A stretch of DNA of 64,000 nucleotides. It comes from Constantimarinum furrinae (GTDB lineage Bacteria > Bacteroidota > Bacteroidia > Flavobacteriales > Flavobacteriaceae). The stretch is taken from contig NZ_CP052909.1 in the NCBI RefSeq assembly GCF_014295415.1, positions 930,001 to 994,000 of the forward strand. Direction: 5' to 3'. The notes under the pieces are model-generated. The model was not told the origin of the DNA. It made no database searches and was given only the letters and a program-made list of their open reading frames with translations. The translations under genes and the position numbers were made by a program. Shown in pieces: positions 1 to 8,770 of the stretch. Position 1 is the first letter of the stretch; every line of letters begins with the position of its first letter.

Positions 1-1
1 A

Positions 2-586
2 TCCTATTATGACGATGATCTTGCAGAAACCATACTCGGGCTGGAAGTTGTTGAAAAGCCAGGAACCTATTTTAAGTACTTAAGCGGTAACACCCAGTTA
101 TTGGCTATGGTGATTGAAAAAGCGGTTGGCAAACCATTACCTGACTATCTGAACGAAAGTCTATGGCAGCCCCTGGGAATGGAAAAACCTGCACTATGGC
201 AATTGGACGATGCAGAAAACCGATTGGTTAAAGCCTACTGTTGTATTGCTTCCAATGCCCGTGACTTTGGACGGTTCGGGAAACTTTTTAAGGATAAAGG
301 ACTGTGGAATGGACAACAGTTGATCGATTCTTCCTTTGTTCAGCTCGCGTCCAAACCAAGATTTCCAGAAAGTCCCGAATACGGCTATGGATTCTGGTTG
401 AGCGATCATTTAAACAAGGACATTTTCGTAATGAGAGGAATTCTGGGGCAATATGTGATTACTATTCCTGAAGATGATATTATCATTATTAGGCTCGGAC
501 ACCAGCGGGGTGAAAAAAATGATCAACCCTTTAGCTCAGATTTCTACATATATGTGGAAGAGGTGTATAAAATGCTCAACGAATAG
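2..586 (+). CDS. Serine hydrolase, class C beta-lactamase family (C-terminal part)
   Basis: The reading frame is already open at the left edge and has no start in the window, so this is the 3' part of a longer gene of about 195 visible codons. The visible part carries the YLSGN segment, which corresponds to the second active-site motif (YxN) of class C beta-lactamase/DD-peptidase-like enzymes, then the usual PLGM and YGYGFW segments. A MRG at about the KTG position is a weak third motif. The nucleophile SxxK motif lies outside the window. Family members hydrolyse amide or ester bonds, often in the periplasm; the substrate cannot be told. The fold assignment is good, the specific function unknown. 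Confidence 0.8.
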   Translation, partial: SYYDDDLAETILGLEVVEKPGTYFKYLSGNTQLLAMVIEKAVGKPLPDYLNESLWQPLGMEKPALWQLDDAENRLVKAYCCIASNARDFGRFGKLFKDKGLWNGQQLIDSSFVQLASKPRFPESPEYGYGFWLSDHLNKDIFVMRGILGQYVITIPEDDIIIIRLGHQRGEKNDQPFSSDFYIYVEEVYKMLNE

Positions 587-639
587 TGGACTATTTTTTG
601 TAATTTTAACCTCCCTGCTCCCCACAATACTATCAAATA

Positions 640-1353
640 ATGCTAAAAAGAATGAATCTGGAACATATCCTGTTTTTGGATATTGAAACCGTTCCGCAAA
701 TTGAGAATTTTAACGATCTGGATCCGGTGTCCCAAACCCTTTGGGAACAGAAAACGCAATACCAGCGCAAGGAAGAATTTACCCCGGAGGAATTTTATGA
801 ACGTGCCGGAATCTGGGCCGAATTTGGCCGGATCATTTGTATTTCAGTGGGCTATTTTAAAATGACTGGGGATGTGAGAAGCTTTAGAATTACGAGTTTT
901 CATGGAGAAGAACCTCTCATTTTAAAGGAATTCAAAATATTATTGGAAACCCATTTTAACCGACCGCATCATTTGCTGTGTGCCCATAACGGTAAGGAAT
1001 TCGATTTTCCGTATATCGCCCGAAGAATGATCATTAACAGCATAGATATTCCATTTAAACTGAATCTCTTCGGAAAAAAACCCTGGGAAGTACCTCATCT
1101 AGACACACTCGAACTATGGAAATTTGGTGACTACAAGACGTTCACTTCATTAAAGCTAATGGCTCATGTTTTGGGGATTCCATCCCCTAAGGACGATATT
1201 GACGGGAGCGATGTTCGCGACGTCTATTACAATGAAAAGGATCTGGATCGAATTATAGAATACTGTGAAAAAGATACCTTAACAGTAGCTCAGATCTTTT
1301 TGCGTCTTCGCAATGAAGAAATTCTCGACGATAATGAAGTGGTTTCCATTTAA
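640..1353 (+). CDS. Predicted 3'-5' exonuclease, PolB-exonuclease-like (DEDDy)
   Basis: This 237-residue protein looks like the stand-alone relatives of the proofreading domain of family B DNA polymerases. Visible motifs are FLDIETVP (Asp14, Glu16), HNGKEFDFPY (Asp122) and YCEKD (Tyr208, Asp212), which together form a complete DEDDy two-metal active site. No polymerase domain is present, and the length suits a single-domain nuclease. Start at 640 is chosen by length; an ATG at 652, giving MNLEHILFLD, is an equally possible start and no ribosome site decides between them. The cellular role (DNA repair or nucleic-acid trimming) is inferred from the fold only. Confidence 0.85.
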   Translation: MLKRMNLEHILFLDIETVPQIENFNDLDPVSQTLWEQKTQYQRKEEFTPEEFYERAGIWAEFGRIICISVGYFKMTGDVRSFRITSFHGEEPLILKEFKILLETHFNRPHHLLCAHNGKEFDFPYIARRMIINSIDIPFKLNLFGKKPWEVPHLDTLELWKFGDYKTFTSLKLMAHVLGIPSPKDDIDGSDVRDVYYNEKDLDRIIEYCEKDTLTVAQIFLRLRNEEILDDNEVVSI

Positions 1354-1413
1354 ATAAAAAACGCTCTTTCTTTATTTTTTTGTAGTTTTAGCCCTCATTT
1401 TAAACTAAATGCT

Positions 1414-1800
1414 ATGAAAATACTGAAAATATCAGCAAAAAAAATAGGTATGGGAATGGTTCTCATTGCCTTGCCTTTGCTTCAATCCTGTAAGGAGAAT
1501 ACAGATGAAAACAAAACCAATGGGGATACAACCCAGAAATCTACCATGGTGAAGGCAAATGAAGTAGTAAAATCTACAGATACAACAGCAACAGGAGCTT
1601 TAAATCCCGCCCACGGACAACCGGGGCACCGTTGTGATCTGCCTGTTGGGGCTCCTTTAACGGGAACTCCGGTGATCAACTCACAACAAACACCTGTATT
1701 GAATTCGGGTAGTACTCCTGCTACGGGTGATTTAAAAGTGAATCCCCCACACGGACAACCGGGACACCGCTGCGATATAAAAGTAGGTGATCCACTATAA
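1414..1800 (+). CDS. Small lipoprotein with two HGQPGHRCD repeats
   Basis: This 128-residue protein begins with a basic, hydrophobic signal peptide ending in LLQSC, so Cys26 is the likely lipidated residue and the protein should be anchored in the envelope. The mature part is Thr/Lys/Asp-rich and holds two near-identical modules, at residues 62-82 and 108-128, each reading NPxHGQPGHRCD followed by VGxPL. Each module offers two His and one Cys within nine residues, which could bind metal or heme. I have seen this motif in hypothetical Bacteroidota proteins but know no assigned function. It is followed by a strong bidirectional terminator shared with the convergent protease gene. Confidence 0.75.
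   Translation: MKILKISAKKIGMGMVLIALPLLQSCKENTDENKTNGDTTQKSTMVKANEVVKSTDTTATGALNPAHGQPGHRCDLPVGAPLTGTPVINSQQTPVLNSGSTPATGDLKVNPPHGQPGHRCDIKVGDPL
1597..1659 (+). repeat. HGQPGHRCD module, copy 1
   Basis: Encodes residues 62-82 of the small lipoprotein. It differs from copy 2 mostly at silent or conservative positions in the HGQPGHRCD core. Confidence 0.8.
1735..1797 (+). repeat. HGQPGHRCD module, copy 2
   Basis: Encodes residues 108-128, the extreme C terminus of the small lipoprotein. The nine-residue core is identical to copy 1 at the protein level, while several codons differ, so the duplication is not recent. Confidence 0.8.
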
Positions 1801-1821
1801 GTACCAGATATTAGACAATAA

Positions 1822-1853
1822 AAAAGCCTCCCGCTTGTAATCGGGAGGCTTTT
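1822..1853. terminator. Bidirectional intrinsic terminator
   Basis: A perfect 12-bp stem, AAAAGCCTCCCG (1822-1833) and CGGGAGGCTTTT (1842-1853), closes an 8-base loop. The A-tract and T-tract flanks make it work on both strands. It lies between the convergent lipoprotein and protease genes. Confidence 0.9.
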
Positions 1854-1871
1854 CTTTTATACCTTATTAAA

Positions 1872-4800
1872 TTATTCCTTAATAAAGCGTTTAACGTATT
1901 TAGCGTTTTCAGTGTTTATCTGAATAATGTACGCGCCACTTTGAAGTGATGATACATCGACCATATTAGTAAAGTCGCCTTCACTAATCACCTGACCTAG
2001 CATATTAAAGATAGTATAGTCGGTTGCCGAAACACCTAAGAGCTCTACATTCAGAGTATTACCACGCACCGGATTCGGGTACACCTTAAATATTTCAGAA
2101 TGGTTACTCACGATTTCAGTTTGAGTGTTGGTCACATTAAATGGAGCGCTGCCAATAACTACAATATAATCTTCAACTTCACCATACGTAAATGATTCAC
2201 ACGATGTAGGGATGGCATTGTATTTCATGGAAACACGCATACGAGTAGGTCCTGCCGAAGCTCCTGAAGGAACTGTAAAACTCCCCGAAACCGGACTGGC
2301 TGTAGTTGCTGCTCTTGAGTAAACCAATTCTCCCGAATCTCCAAAATCTCCATCGCGGTTGTAATCGATCCATACAGCATATCCTTCTGCATACACAGTT
2401 CCTGTCCATGCCGGAGTGATCGTAATGGTATTGCTGCTATTGAGATTGGTCGATAAGGAAGTATAATCCCCATAGCCTCCGGTGGACGCTCCCGTAGTAT
2501 TGTCAATGCTACCCAGCTGTACTCTCTGAATATATTCATCGGAAGTATTGTTTCCATTTGAAGCACAGTACCCGGTTGGAGGTGTTCCTCCGCCTCCGGC
2601 AGATAGATTTACATTATCGATAGCGATATCGGCTTGCCATGTAGAACCGGTCAATCGGTTAAAACGCAATTGTACGCTTCCGCCTGCATAAGCGGTCAAG
2701 TCAATATTCGCACTCAACCAGTTGTTGCCCTTATTCCCTGATTCACTCCAAAGACTCGTCCAGGATGCTCCATTGTCGTCACTGGCTTCCAATGCTATAC
2801 TACCCATATCTGCCGCACCATACATATGGTAGTTAAATGTAAAGGTCGCAGCTGTTTCTGAACTCAGATCGATACACGGAGAATTCAAGATGGCGCGCTT
2901 ACTCGGATAATTTGGTGAAGATGCTTCCACATACATATACCAGGAACCCGCAGCTCCACTGGATGGTCCGGTGTTGCTCGAAGGAGTCCCCCCGGAATCA
3001 CGAGTCCAGTCGATATCATCATTAGATGATTGCGTCCATTGCCCAAGACCGCTTTCAAAACTTTCTGAATAGGGCAGGGACGATATTCCACCTGTACATC
3101 CGCCACTTCCACCACCTGTGGTAGTAACATTAACAGTATTACTCATCGCCGAATTGTTTCCGGCCGCGTCAAAAGCTCTTACGCTAAAAGTATACGATGT
3201 ACCTGCGGTGAGCCCGGTGATATTAGCCGAATTTCCGGCTACAGTACCTATGCTCGATCCGCCCGAAAATACTTCGTAACCGGTTACCCCTACATTGTCT
3301 GTAGAAGCAGTCCAATTTAGACTGGCCGTAGTATCGGTGATATTTGAAGCTGTTAAATTCGTTGGAACCGTTGGCGCTTGTGTGTCGGGTGCTGTCCCTG
3401 TGATGGTGACCGTATAATCCTCAACCTCTCCATAACTAAAACTTTCACACGATGTTGGAATACCATTGTATTTCATGGATACTCTCATTCTGGTAGCACC
3501 ATCTAATGCTGAAGATGATACCGTAAAGGAACCACTTACCGGTGTGGATGTTGTTGCTGCCTGAGTCCATACTTGTTCTCCCGCATCTGTAAAATCTCCA
3601 TCCTGATTATAATCTATCCAAACCGAGTAGCCTTCGGCATAAACGGTTCCGGTCCAAACCGGGGTTACCGTAATACTTGCTGAAGCATTTTTTACCAGAT
3701 TTGTGTTGATGTTTGTAAAGTCGGAATACCCATTTCCGGATCCACTGGTATTGTCGATACCTTCTAATTGTACACGGCCAATGTATTCATCATTAATATT
3801 ATTTCCTTGTGAATCACAATAGTTGATCTGAACGGCTGTAGTGGTAAAATTAACCGATGCAGAATAATTGGACATGGTTCCGTCTGAACATTTACTTCGT
3901 ACCTGTGCTTCATATGAAGTAGTTGGGGTAAGCCCGTTAAGTGTTGTGGATGTTGCTGCTGAAGCTACTGTAGTCCAGCTTCCTGATCCTGTTCTATATC
4001 TTACATCGTATGTTGCACCAGACACGGCATCGTAGCTAATGATAGCAGAATCTGAGCCTATTCCGTTAACTCCAACATTGGCAGGTGTTACTGCTGTACA
4101 GTTTGCTCCGCCGGCAATAATACCTGTTATTACCAGACTGTAGTTCTGTCCGCCACCGCTTAAAGAACCTTTATGAGTCACCGTAATCGTGTAGGTTCCG
4201 GAAGCATTAGCTACCGAAATTCGCTCAAAAGGATCCACATAATTATCTCCCAAACCGTTGGTTGTAACTCCCGTTAATCGGTATGGTAAAAAAGTAGAAC
4301 CTCCCTGAGTTACTCTCAGGTCGAGATCGTTTACTAAAACCGGAGTACTGGAATTAGTTTGAGTAGTTGCTGTACCCGCAGGATCTGTCCATGAGATCGA
4401 AGCCATAAGGTTGTTAATTCCGTCGGCATCGACAGTAATCTGATAAGTCTGTCCCGGAGTTAATGTTAGCTCTTCTATTCTCGAACTTTGTCCTTCGCCC
4501 GAAATGGTTTCTGCTGCACGCTTGGCGTTCATCAATCCCCAGCCGTAAACAGCATCCGGACCGGTTGGACCCGCATCATCTGCAGTGTGCAGAACTAGAC
4601 CCTTTAATGTGGAAGCTCTCATATAGCTCCCAAAAATATTGTTGGCATGTTGCTGTAACAACAACAGCGTACCAGTAACATTTGGTGATGCCATGGAAGT
4701 ACCACTTATAGTACCATAAGCGGTATTACTGGAATCATAAGTTGAAGTTAGTGATGTTCCATTTCCGGTTATATCGGGCTTAATTCGGTAATCATCAGTT

Positions 4801-5765
4801 GGGCCTTCACTACTTGAACTATTAATAGTTACACTTATTAGATTTCCATTACCGTCTATATTTGCATCCTGCCCGTTGGCAACAACCAGATTGTTCTTAG
4901 ATGTAGAATGTCCGGTTAGTTTATCATAAGATGAATTTCCAGCCAATGGTGAGCCGTTGTACGAATTGTTATTTCCATCATTACCTGCGGCTACTACCAT
5001 TAAGTAATAGGGTGCATTATACATCACATTATCCCAATCTCTGGAATCTGTAATATAGGCTCCGAAATAATAGTCGGGTACAAGATCGGAACGAAAGCCA
5101 TAACTGTGGTTGGATAGCAGCATCCCGTTCGCAGCTGCGGACGTTGCCTCGGCAAGATCATTATTCCACATATACCCGCGAACCTTCGAATGGGGCGCCA
5201 TTCCTTTGGCATTAGCCTGTACTCCGGAAGCCCCTATGGTTCCGGTTACGTGAGCCGCATGATAATGAAGTTGAGTTCCTCCTTCCGAAGCAGCATCCTC
5301 TACGGAAACTCTGTTTGTACCACCCGGGCCGTCATATTCCTGATGACTAACTCTGGCGTGACCACCGTCCCAGACATAACAGATCATGTTTTGTCCGTCG
5401 ACAGAAAGTCCTAATCCACCACCACTGTTCAAGTAATTTGCTCGCGTCGAAATAGCCGCGTTAACATTAAAAGTGCGGTAGTAAATTGGGCTTCCGTCCT
5501 CTGCAATGTATTGGAGTTCTGCGACCCCTCCATCGGGTAAAATTTCCCGTTCCTGAAGGTTTCTTTGATTGGCAGCTACTTTGGCCTGTTGTTTCCTTGC
5601 CTTCGCTTTCGAATTTAACTGGTTTTCAAGATTTTCGAGAGCCGTAAGGTCGTATCTACTCGTGATCTTGGTTTTTTCAGAAGGTGTTTGTGCATGAAGT
5701 ACTGCACAAGTGAAGAAGACCGAAGCTAGTAGAAACCACTTCGGTAAAAAAGAATTGTTTTTCAT
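1872..5765 (-). CDS. Secreted modular subtilase (S8) with type IX sorting domain
   Basis: A 1297-residue secreted serine protease. A signal peptide (1-25) ending AVLHAQ is followed by a prosegment and an S8 catalytic domain with Asp133 (VWDGG), His172 (HVTGTIG), Asn262 (AAGNDG) and Ser357 (GTSMAS), a complete triad with oxyanion Asn. Residues 425-550 form a beta-rich post-catalytic domain. Then come fibronectin III (about 556-643), a GEVED domain (649-790), a second fibronectin III (796-883), a MAM-like jelly roll (about 890-1056), a second GEVED domain (1066-1206) and a type A sorting domain (about 1225-1297, with VYPNPV). It is probably exported by Sec, then by type IX secretion, to the cell surface or medium, where the accessory domains may bind protein or glycan. 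Confidence 0.93.
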   Translation of the reverse strand: MKNNSFLPKWFLLASVFFTCAVLHAQTPSEKTKITSRYDLTALENLENQLNSKAKARKQQAKVAANQRNLQEREILPDGGVAELQYIAEDGSPIYYRTFNVNAAISTRANYLNSGGGLGLSVDGQNMICYVWDGGHARVSHQEYDGPGGTNRVSVEDAASEGGTQLHYHAAHVTGTIGASGVQANAKGMAPHSKVRGYMWNNDLAEATSAAANGMLLSNHSYGFRSDLVPDYYFGAYITDSRDWDNVMYNAPYYLMVVAAGNDGNNNSYNGSPLAGNSSYDKLTGHSTSKNNLVVANGQDANIDGNGNLISVTINSSSSEGPTDDYRIKPDITGNGTSLTSTYDSSNTAYGTISGTSMASPNVTGTLLLLQQHANNIFGSYMRASTLKGLVLHTADDAGPTGPDAVYGWGLMNAKRAAETISGEGQSSRIEELTLTPGQTYQITVDADGINNLMASISWTDPAGTATTQTNSSTPVLVNDLDLRVTQGGSTFLPYRLTGVTTNGLGDNYVDPFERISVANASGTYTITVTHKGSLSGGGQNYSLVITGIIAGGANCTAVTPANVGVNGIGSDSAIISYDAVSGATYDVRYRTGSGSWTTVASAATSTTLNGLTPTTSYEAQVRSKCSDGTMSNYSASVNFTTTAVQINYCDSQGNNINDEYIGRVQLEGIDNTSGSGNGYSDFTNINTNLVKNASASITVTPVWTGTVYAEGYSVWIDYNQDGDFTDAGEQVWTQAATTSTPVSGSFTVSSSALDGATRMRVSMKYNGIPTSCESFSYGEVEDYTVTITGTAPDTQAPTVPTNLTASNITDTTASLNWTASTDNVGVTGYEVFSGGSSIGTVAGNSANITGLTAGTSYTFSVRAFDAAGNNSAMSNTVNVTTTGGGSGGCTGGISSLPYSESFESGLGQWTQSSNDDIDWTRDSGGTPSSNTGPSSGAAGSWYMYVEASSPNYPSKRAILNSPCIDLSSETAATFTFNYHMYGAADMGSIALEASDDNGASWTSLWSESGNKGNNWLSANIDLTAYAGGSVQLRFNRLTGSTWQADIAIDNVNLSAGGGGTPPTGYCASNGNNTSDEYIQRVQLGSIDNTTGASTGGYGDYTSLSTNLNSSNTITITPAWTGTVYAEGYAVWIDYNRDGDFGDSGELVYSRAATTASPVSGSFTVPSGASAGPTRMRVSMKYNAIPTSCESFTYGEVEDYIVVIGSAPFNVTNTQTEIVSNHSEIFKVYPNPVRGNTLNVELLGVSATDYTIFNMLGQVISEGDFTNMVDVSSLQSGAYIIQINTENAKYVKRFIKE
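2148..2570 (-). repeat. GEVED domain, copy 2 (within the protease)
   Basis: Encodes residues 1066-1206. It shares with copy 1 the order YC, DEYI.RVQL..IDN, WTGTVYAEGY, VWIDYN.DGDF, TRMRVSMKYN.IPTSCESF and YGEVEDY. The copy is separated from the first by a fibronectin III and a MAM-like domain. Confidence 0.85.
3396..3821 (-). repeat. GEVED domain, copy 1 (within the protease)
   Basis: Encodes residues 649-790 and is highly similar to copy 2, including the diagnostic YGEVEDYTV end. An internal duplication of a binding-type module. Confidence 0.85.
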
Positions 5766-6008
5766 AATTTAAGTTAAGTTTAGATTAGTGATGAGAAAAT
5801 AGCGCTAAAAACACAATATATATTAGTTTAGGGGAGTAATAAAAAAATATATTAATTGCATTTTTTTGAGAAATTTTCAATTAAGTTCGTACGAATCAAG
5901 TAAAAAAAATGAGAAATCAAAAATCTTTTCGATGAACTACATTAAGAATTTATTAACAATTCTTTTCCTACAGACTATAATCCTACTGACTTACTAGGTT
6001 AAGACGAA

Positions 6009-6042
6009 TTTGAGATTTAAAAGACGGAAACACCTATCTTTG
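6009..6042 (+). promoter_or_regulatory. Bacteroidota-type promoter of the OppDF-like gene
   Basis: TTTG at 6009-6012 and TATCTTTG at 6035-6042 match the -33 and -7 consensus, with a 22-base spacer. The ATG at 6048 follows the -7 box by only five bases, so the transcript is expected to start at or next to the start codon. Confidence 0.65.
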
Positions 6043-6047
6043 AAATT

Positions 6048-7736
6048 ATGGCAGGAAAAAGTATTTTAGACATCGATAATCTTAAAATTTCTTTTGGCAA
6101 AAAGAAGGAACTTATTGAGGTAATACATTCTATTTCATTTACAATTTCTGAAAATGAGGTGCTGGGAATCGTAGGGGAATCGGGATCGGGTAAATCGGTC
6201 ACTTCCATGGCTATAATGGGATTACTCCCTAAAAAATCGGCTAAGATCACTGGCGATATTATTTTTGAAGAAAAAAATCTGGTTCATGTAAAGCCGAAGG
6301 AACTTCGGGGCATTCGAGGAAATGAGATTGCAATGATCTTTCAGGAACCCATGAGTGCCTTAAACCCGTCTCTTCGTTGTGGGTTTCAGGTTTCTGAAAT
6401 ACTTCAGCATCATTTAAAACTAAACCCTTCCGAAGCAAAGAAAGAGACCCTGCAGCTCTTTGAAAAAGTAAAACTTCCTCGACCCAAAGAAATGTACAAC
6501 AGTTACCCGCATCAAATTAGTGGCGGACAAATGCAACGGGTCATGATCGCTATGGCCATTGGGTGCAAACCAAAACTGTTAATAGCCGATGAGCCTACTA
6601 CTGCACTCGATGTGACCGTACAAAAAGAAATACTTGAACTGCTGAGGTCCCTTCAGAAAGAGACCAAAATGAGTATGCTTTTTATATCACACGATCTTAG
6701 CCTGGTTTCTGAAATTGCCGATAGGGTAATAGTGATGTATCAGGGAAATATAGTGGAAGAAGGAACTGTATTTCAAATTTTTAAAACGCCCAGACACAAA
6801 TACACAAAGGCGTTATTGGCGTCAAGACCCAATCTGGATAGCCGTCTGGAAAAATTACCTACCATTGCATCTTTGGCCGACAATTCTTTTAGCCCTAAGG
6901 AAGTTACAGCGCAGCAACGCGCTCTAAGACACAAAAATATCTATACGCGTATACCATTGCTCGAGGTTAAAAACCTGAATAAAGAATATTATAGCAATGC
7001 CGGATTGTTCAAGCGCAAGCATGTGGTAAGGGCGGTTAATGATGTGAGCTTTTCTGTTTTTGAAGGCGAGACCTTGGGTCTGGTTGGTGAATCGGGTTGT
7101 GGGAAATCAACGCTTGGAAAAACAATACTTCAACTCGAACCAGCAACAAAAGGGAGTATTAAATACAAAGGTCGGGAGCTTACCAAATTGTCTATAAAGC
7201 AGATTAGAAGTCTGCGAAAAGATATTCAGCTCATCTTTCAAGATCCTTATTCTTCACTAAACCCCCGACTCACTATTGGAAATGCGCTTATTGAACCCAT
7301 GCAAGTACACGGTATTGAAAAAAATAATAAGGCACGGAAACGCAAAGTGATCGAATTGCTCGAACGTGTAGGACTTGATGAATCATATTTTTATCGATAC
7401 CCTCATGAGCTTTCGGGAGGACAACGCCAACGTATAGGAGTTGCTCGTACAGTAATTATGTCTCCGAAACTTGTAATATGCGACGAGTCTGTTTCGGCTT
7501 TGGATATTTCGGTGCAGGCACAGGTGCTCAATTTATTAAATGAACTAAAGGATGATTTTGGTTTCACCTATATTTTTATCTCCCACGACCTGGCGGTGGT
7601 TAAATACATGAGTGATCAATTATTGGTGATGAATAATGGAAGTATTGAAGAAATAGGAGATGCCGATGAAATTTATGCAAATCCAAGCAGTGTATATACA
7701 AAAAAATTAATTGACGCCATTCCCAAGGGGATATAA
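6048..7736 (+). CDS. Peptide-type ABC transporter, fused double ATP-binding protein (OppDF/DppDF-like)
   Basis: Two complete nucleotide-binding domains lie in one 562-residue chain. Domain 1 has Walker A GESGSGKS (43-50), signature ISGGQ (157-161) and Walker B LLIADE (177-182); domain 2 has GESGCGKS (347-354), LSGGQ (455-459) and LVICDE (475-480). This fusion is typical of oligopeptide/nickel-type importers such as YejF or GsiA. The second Walker B continues DES rather than the usual DEP, a mild change. No permease or binding-protein gene is adjacent, so the partners must be elsewhere. The gene stands alone between its own promoter and a terminator hairpin. The substrate cannot be read from an ATPase. 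Confidence 0.92.
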   Translation: MAGKSILDIDNLKISFGKKKELIEVIHSISFTISENEVLGIVGESGSGKSVTSMAIMGLLPKKSAKITGDIIFEEKNLVHVKPKELRGIRGNEIAMIFQEPMSALNPSLRCGFQVSEILQHHLKLNPSEAKKETLQLFEKVKLPRPKEMYNSYPHQISGGQMQRVMIAMAIGCKPKLLIADEPTTALDVTVQKEILELLRSLQKETKMSMLFISHDLSLVSEIADRVIVMYQGNIVEEGTVFQIFKTPRHKYTKALLASRPNLDSRLEKLPTIASLADNSFSPKEVTAQQRALRHKNIYTRIPLLEVKNLNKEYYSNAGLFKRKHVVRAVNDVSFSVFEGETLGLVGESGCGKSTLGKTILQLEPATKGSIKYKGRELTKLSIKQIRSLRKDIQLIFQDPYSSLNPRLTIGNALIEPMQVHGIEKNNKARKRKVIELLERVGLDESYFYRYPHELSGGQRQRIGVARTVIMSPKLVICDESVSALDISVQAQVLNLLNELKDDFGFTYIFISHDLAVVKYMSDQLLVMNNGSIEEIGDADEIYANPSSVYTKKLIDAIPKGI

Positions 7737-7772
7737 AAAAAGACCCGTTCTAACCTCACAAAGAACGGGTCT
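7735..7772. terminator. Terminator hairpin between OppDF-like gene and small ORF
   Basis: An 11-bp perfect stem, AGACCCGTTCT (7741-7751) and AGAACGGGTCT (7762-7772), with a 10-base loop. On the minus strand it is followed by six T residues, so it is a convincing terminator for leftward transcripts; for the rightward ABC gene the T-tract is poor. Confidence 0.75.
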
Positions 7773-7822
7773 ACCTTTATCTGAATCGTTGCAGATTCGG
7801 GGGTAAAGTACTCTGAAAAAAA

Positions 7823-7912
7823 TTACATTAATAAAAACACTTTCTTCGCCACATACAATACATTATTCAGAAGCTGTATTGTACTTTTAAAAGCTTTGGT
7901 TATACCTTGCAT
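7823..7912 (-). CDS. Candidate 29-residue small protein (or small RNA)
   Basis: ATG at 7912 opens a 29-codon ORF ending in TAA at 7823. The product would begin MQGITKAFKSTI and end VAKKVFLLM: short, cationic, with regularly spaced hydrophobic residues suggesting an amphipathic helix. It sits between two terminators, one ending the scoAB operon upstream (8060-8087) and one about 50 bases downstream (7735-7772), so it appears to be its own leftward transcription unit. A strong promoter match was not found in 7913-8059; the best is a TTTTTG about 15 bases ahead of TATTAG. The alternative is a non-coding RNA ending at the same terminator. I do not recognise the sequence. Confidence 0.35.
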   Translation of the reverse strand: MQGITKAFKSTIQLLNNVLYVAKKVFLLM

Positions 7913-8059
7913 AGTAGGTTAAGTTGGTTAAGTTTGGGACTGCTAATATGGAAACAATTTTGACAAAAACACGATATACGGCATATATTTTCGACGAAAT
8001 GCACTTTTATTTAACAATTAATGAATAACTATCAGTTATTTCCTACAATAAATCACAAA

Positions 8060-8087
8060 AAAAAGCGATGTAAAAACATCGCTTTTT
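8060..8087 (-). terminator. Terminator of the scoAB operon
   Basis: Perfect 11-bp stem AAAAAGCGATG (8060-8070) and CATCGCTTTTT (8077-8087) around a 6-base loop, just past the scoB stop codon. Leftward transcripts run from the stem into a T-tract. Confidence 0.88.
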
Positions 8088-8103
8088 AATCATATTTTGA
8101 ATT

Positions 8104-8757
8104 TTAGAGGGTCATTTCCGGGATATTTCCTTCAACTATGAGTGCTCCCTCAGTTGCATTTTTGATGTCCTCCACACTTACTCCCGGGGCTCTTTCCAGC
8201 AATACAAAAGCATTATCCCTAATCTCAAGTACCGCTAAATTGGTTACTACCTTCTTCACACAATTCACACCCGTTAGCGGCAAGCTGCACTGTTGAAGCA
8301 ATTTAGATTCTCCCGCTCTGTTGGTATGCATCATGGCAACGATAATATTTTCTGCAGAGGCGACGAGGTCCATAGCGCCACCCATTCCCTTTACCATTTT
8401 TCCGGGGATTTTCCAGTTCGCAATATCGCCATTCTGAGCTACCTCCATGGCTCCTAAAATAGTGAGATCTACATGCTGTCCGCGTATCATTCCGAAGCTT
8501 GTGGCCGAATCGAAGAACGATGCTCCGGGCAAGGCAGTGATCGTTTGCTTACCTGCATTGATAAGATCCGGATCCTGTTCTCCTTCAAAGGGAAAGGGTC
8601 CCATTCCAAGAATTCCATTTTCACTTTGAAACTCAACTTCAATATCATCACGCACAAAATTAGCCACTAAAGTAGGAATCCCAATACCCAGATTAACATA
8701 ATACCCATCCTTAACTTCCTTGGCAATTCGTTGTGCTATTTGTTCTTTACTTAACAT
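8104..8757 (-). CDS. scoB: 3-oxoacid CoA-transferase, subunit B
   Basis: The beta subunit (217 residues) of succinyl-CoA:3-ketoacid CoA-transferase, which moves CoA between succinyl-CoA and acetoacetate in ketone-body and short-chain acid metabolism in the cytoplasm. It carries the GIGIPT segment near residue 25 and SENGILGMGP, where Glu46 is the catalytic residue that forms the glutamyl-CoA thioester. Length and motifs fit the Sco type better than AtoA. It follows scoA by 13 bases and ends at a strong terminator, so the two form a two-gene operon. Confidence 0.93.
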   Translation of the reverse strand: MLSKEQIAQRIAKEVKDGYYVNLGIGIPTLVANFVRDDIEVEFQSENGILGMGPFPFEGEQDPDLINAGKQTITALPGASFFDSATSFGMIRGQHVDLTILGAMEVAQNGDIANWKIPGKMVKGMGGAMDLVASAENIIVAMMHTNRAGESKLLQQCSLPLTGVNCVKKVVTNLAVLEIRDNAFVLLERAPGVSVEDIKNATEGALIVEGNIPEMTL

Positions 8758-8770
8758 AATTTGAATCTTA

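Larger units (their letters stand above)
7737..8103. other. 367-base intergenic stretch holding a small minus-strand unit
   Basis: The longest stretch without an ordinary gene. It holds the terminator hairpin at 7735-7772, a small stem-loop at 7781-7800, a 29-codon minus-strand ORF (7823-7912), an A+T-rich upstream part (7913-8059) that probably contains a promoter, and the terminator of scoB at 8060-8087. No tRNA-like fold is apparent. Confidence 0.6.

Noticed and set aside
5886-5895. TTCGTACGAA palindrome in the protease-ABC gap
   Set aside because: A single 10-base palindrome in A+T-rich sequence, not placed near either promoter; no second copy seen.
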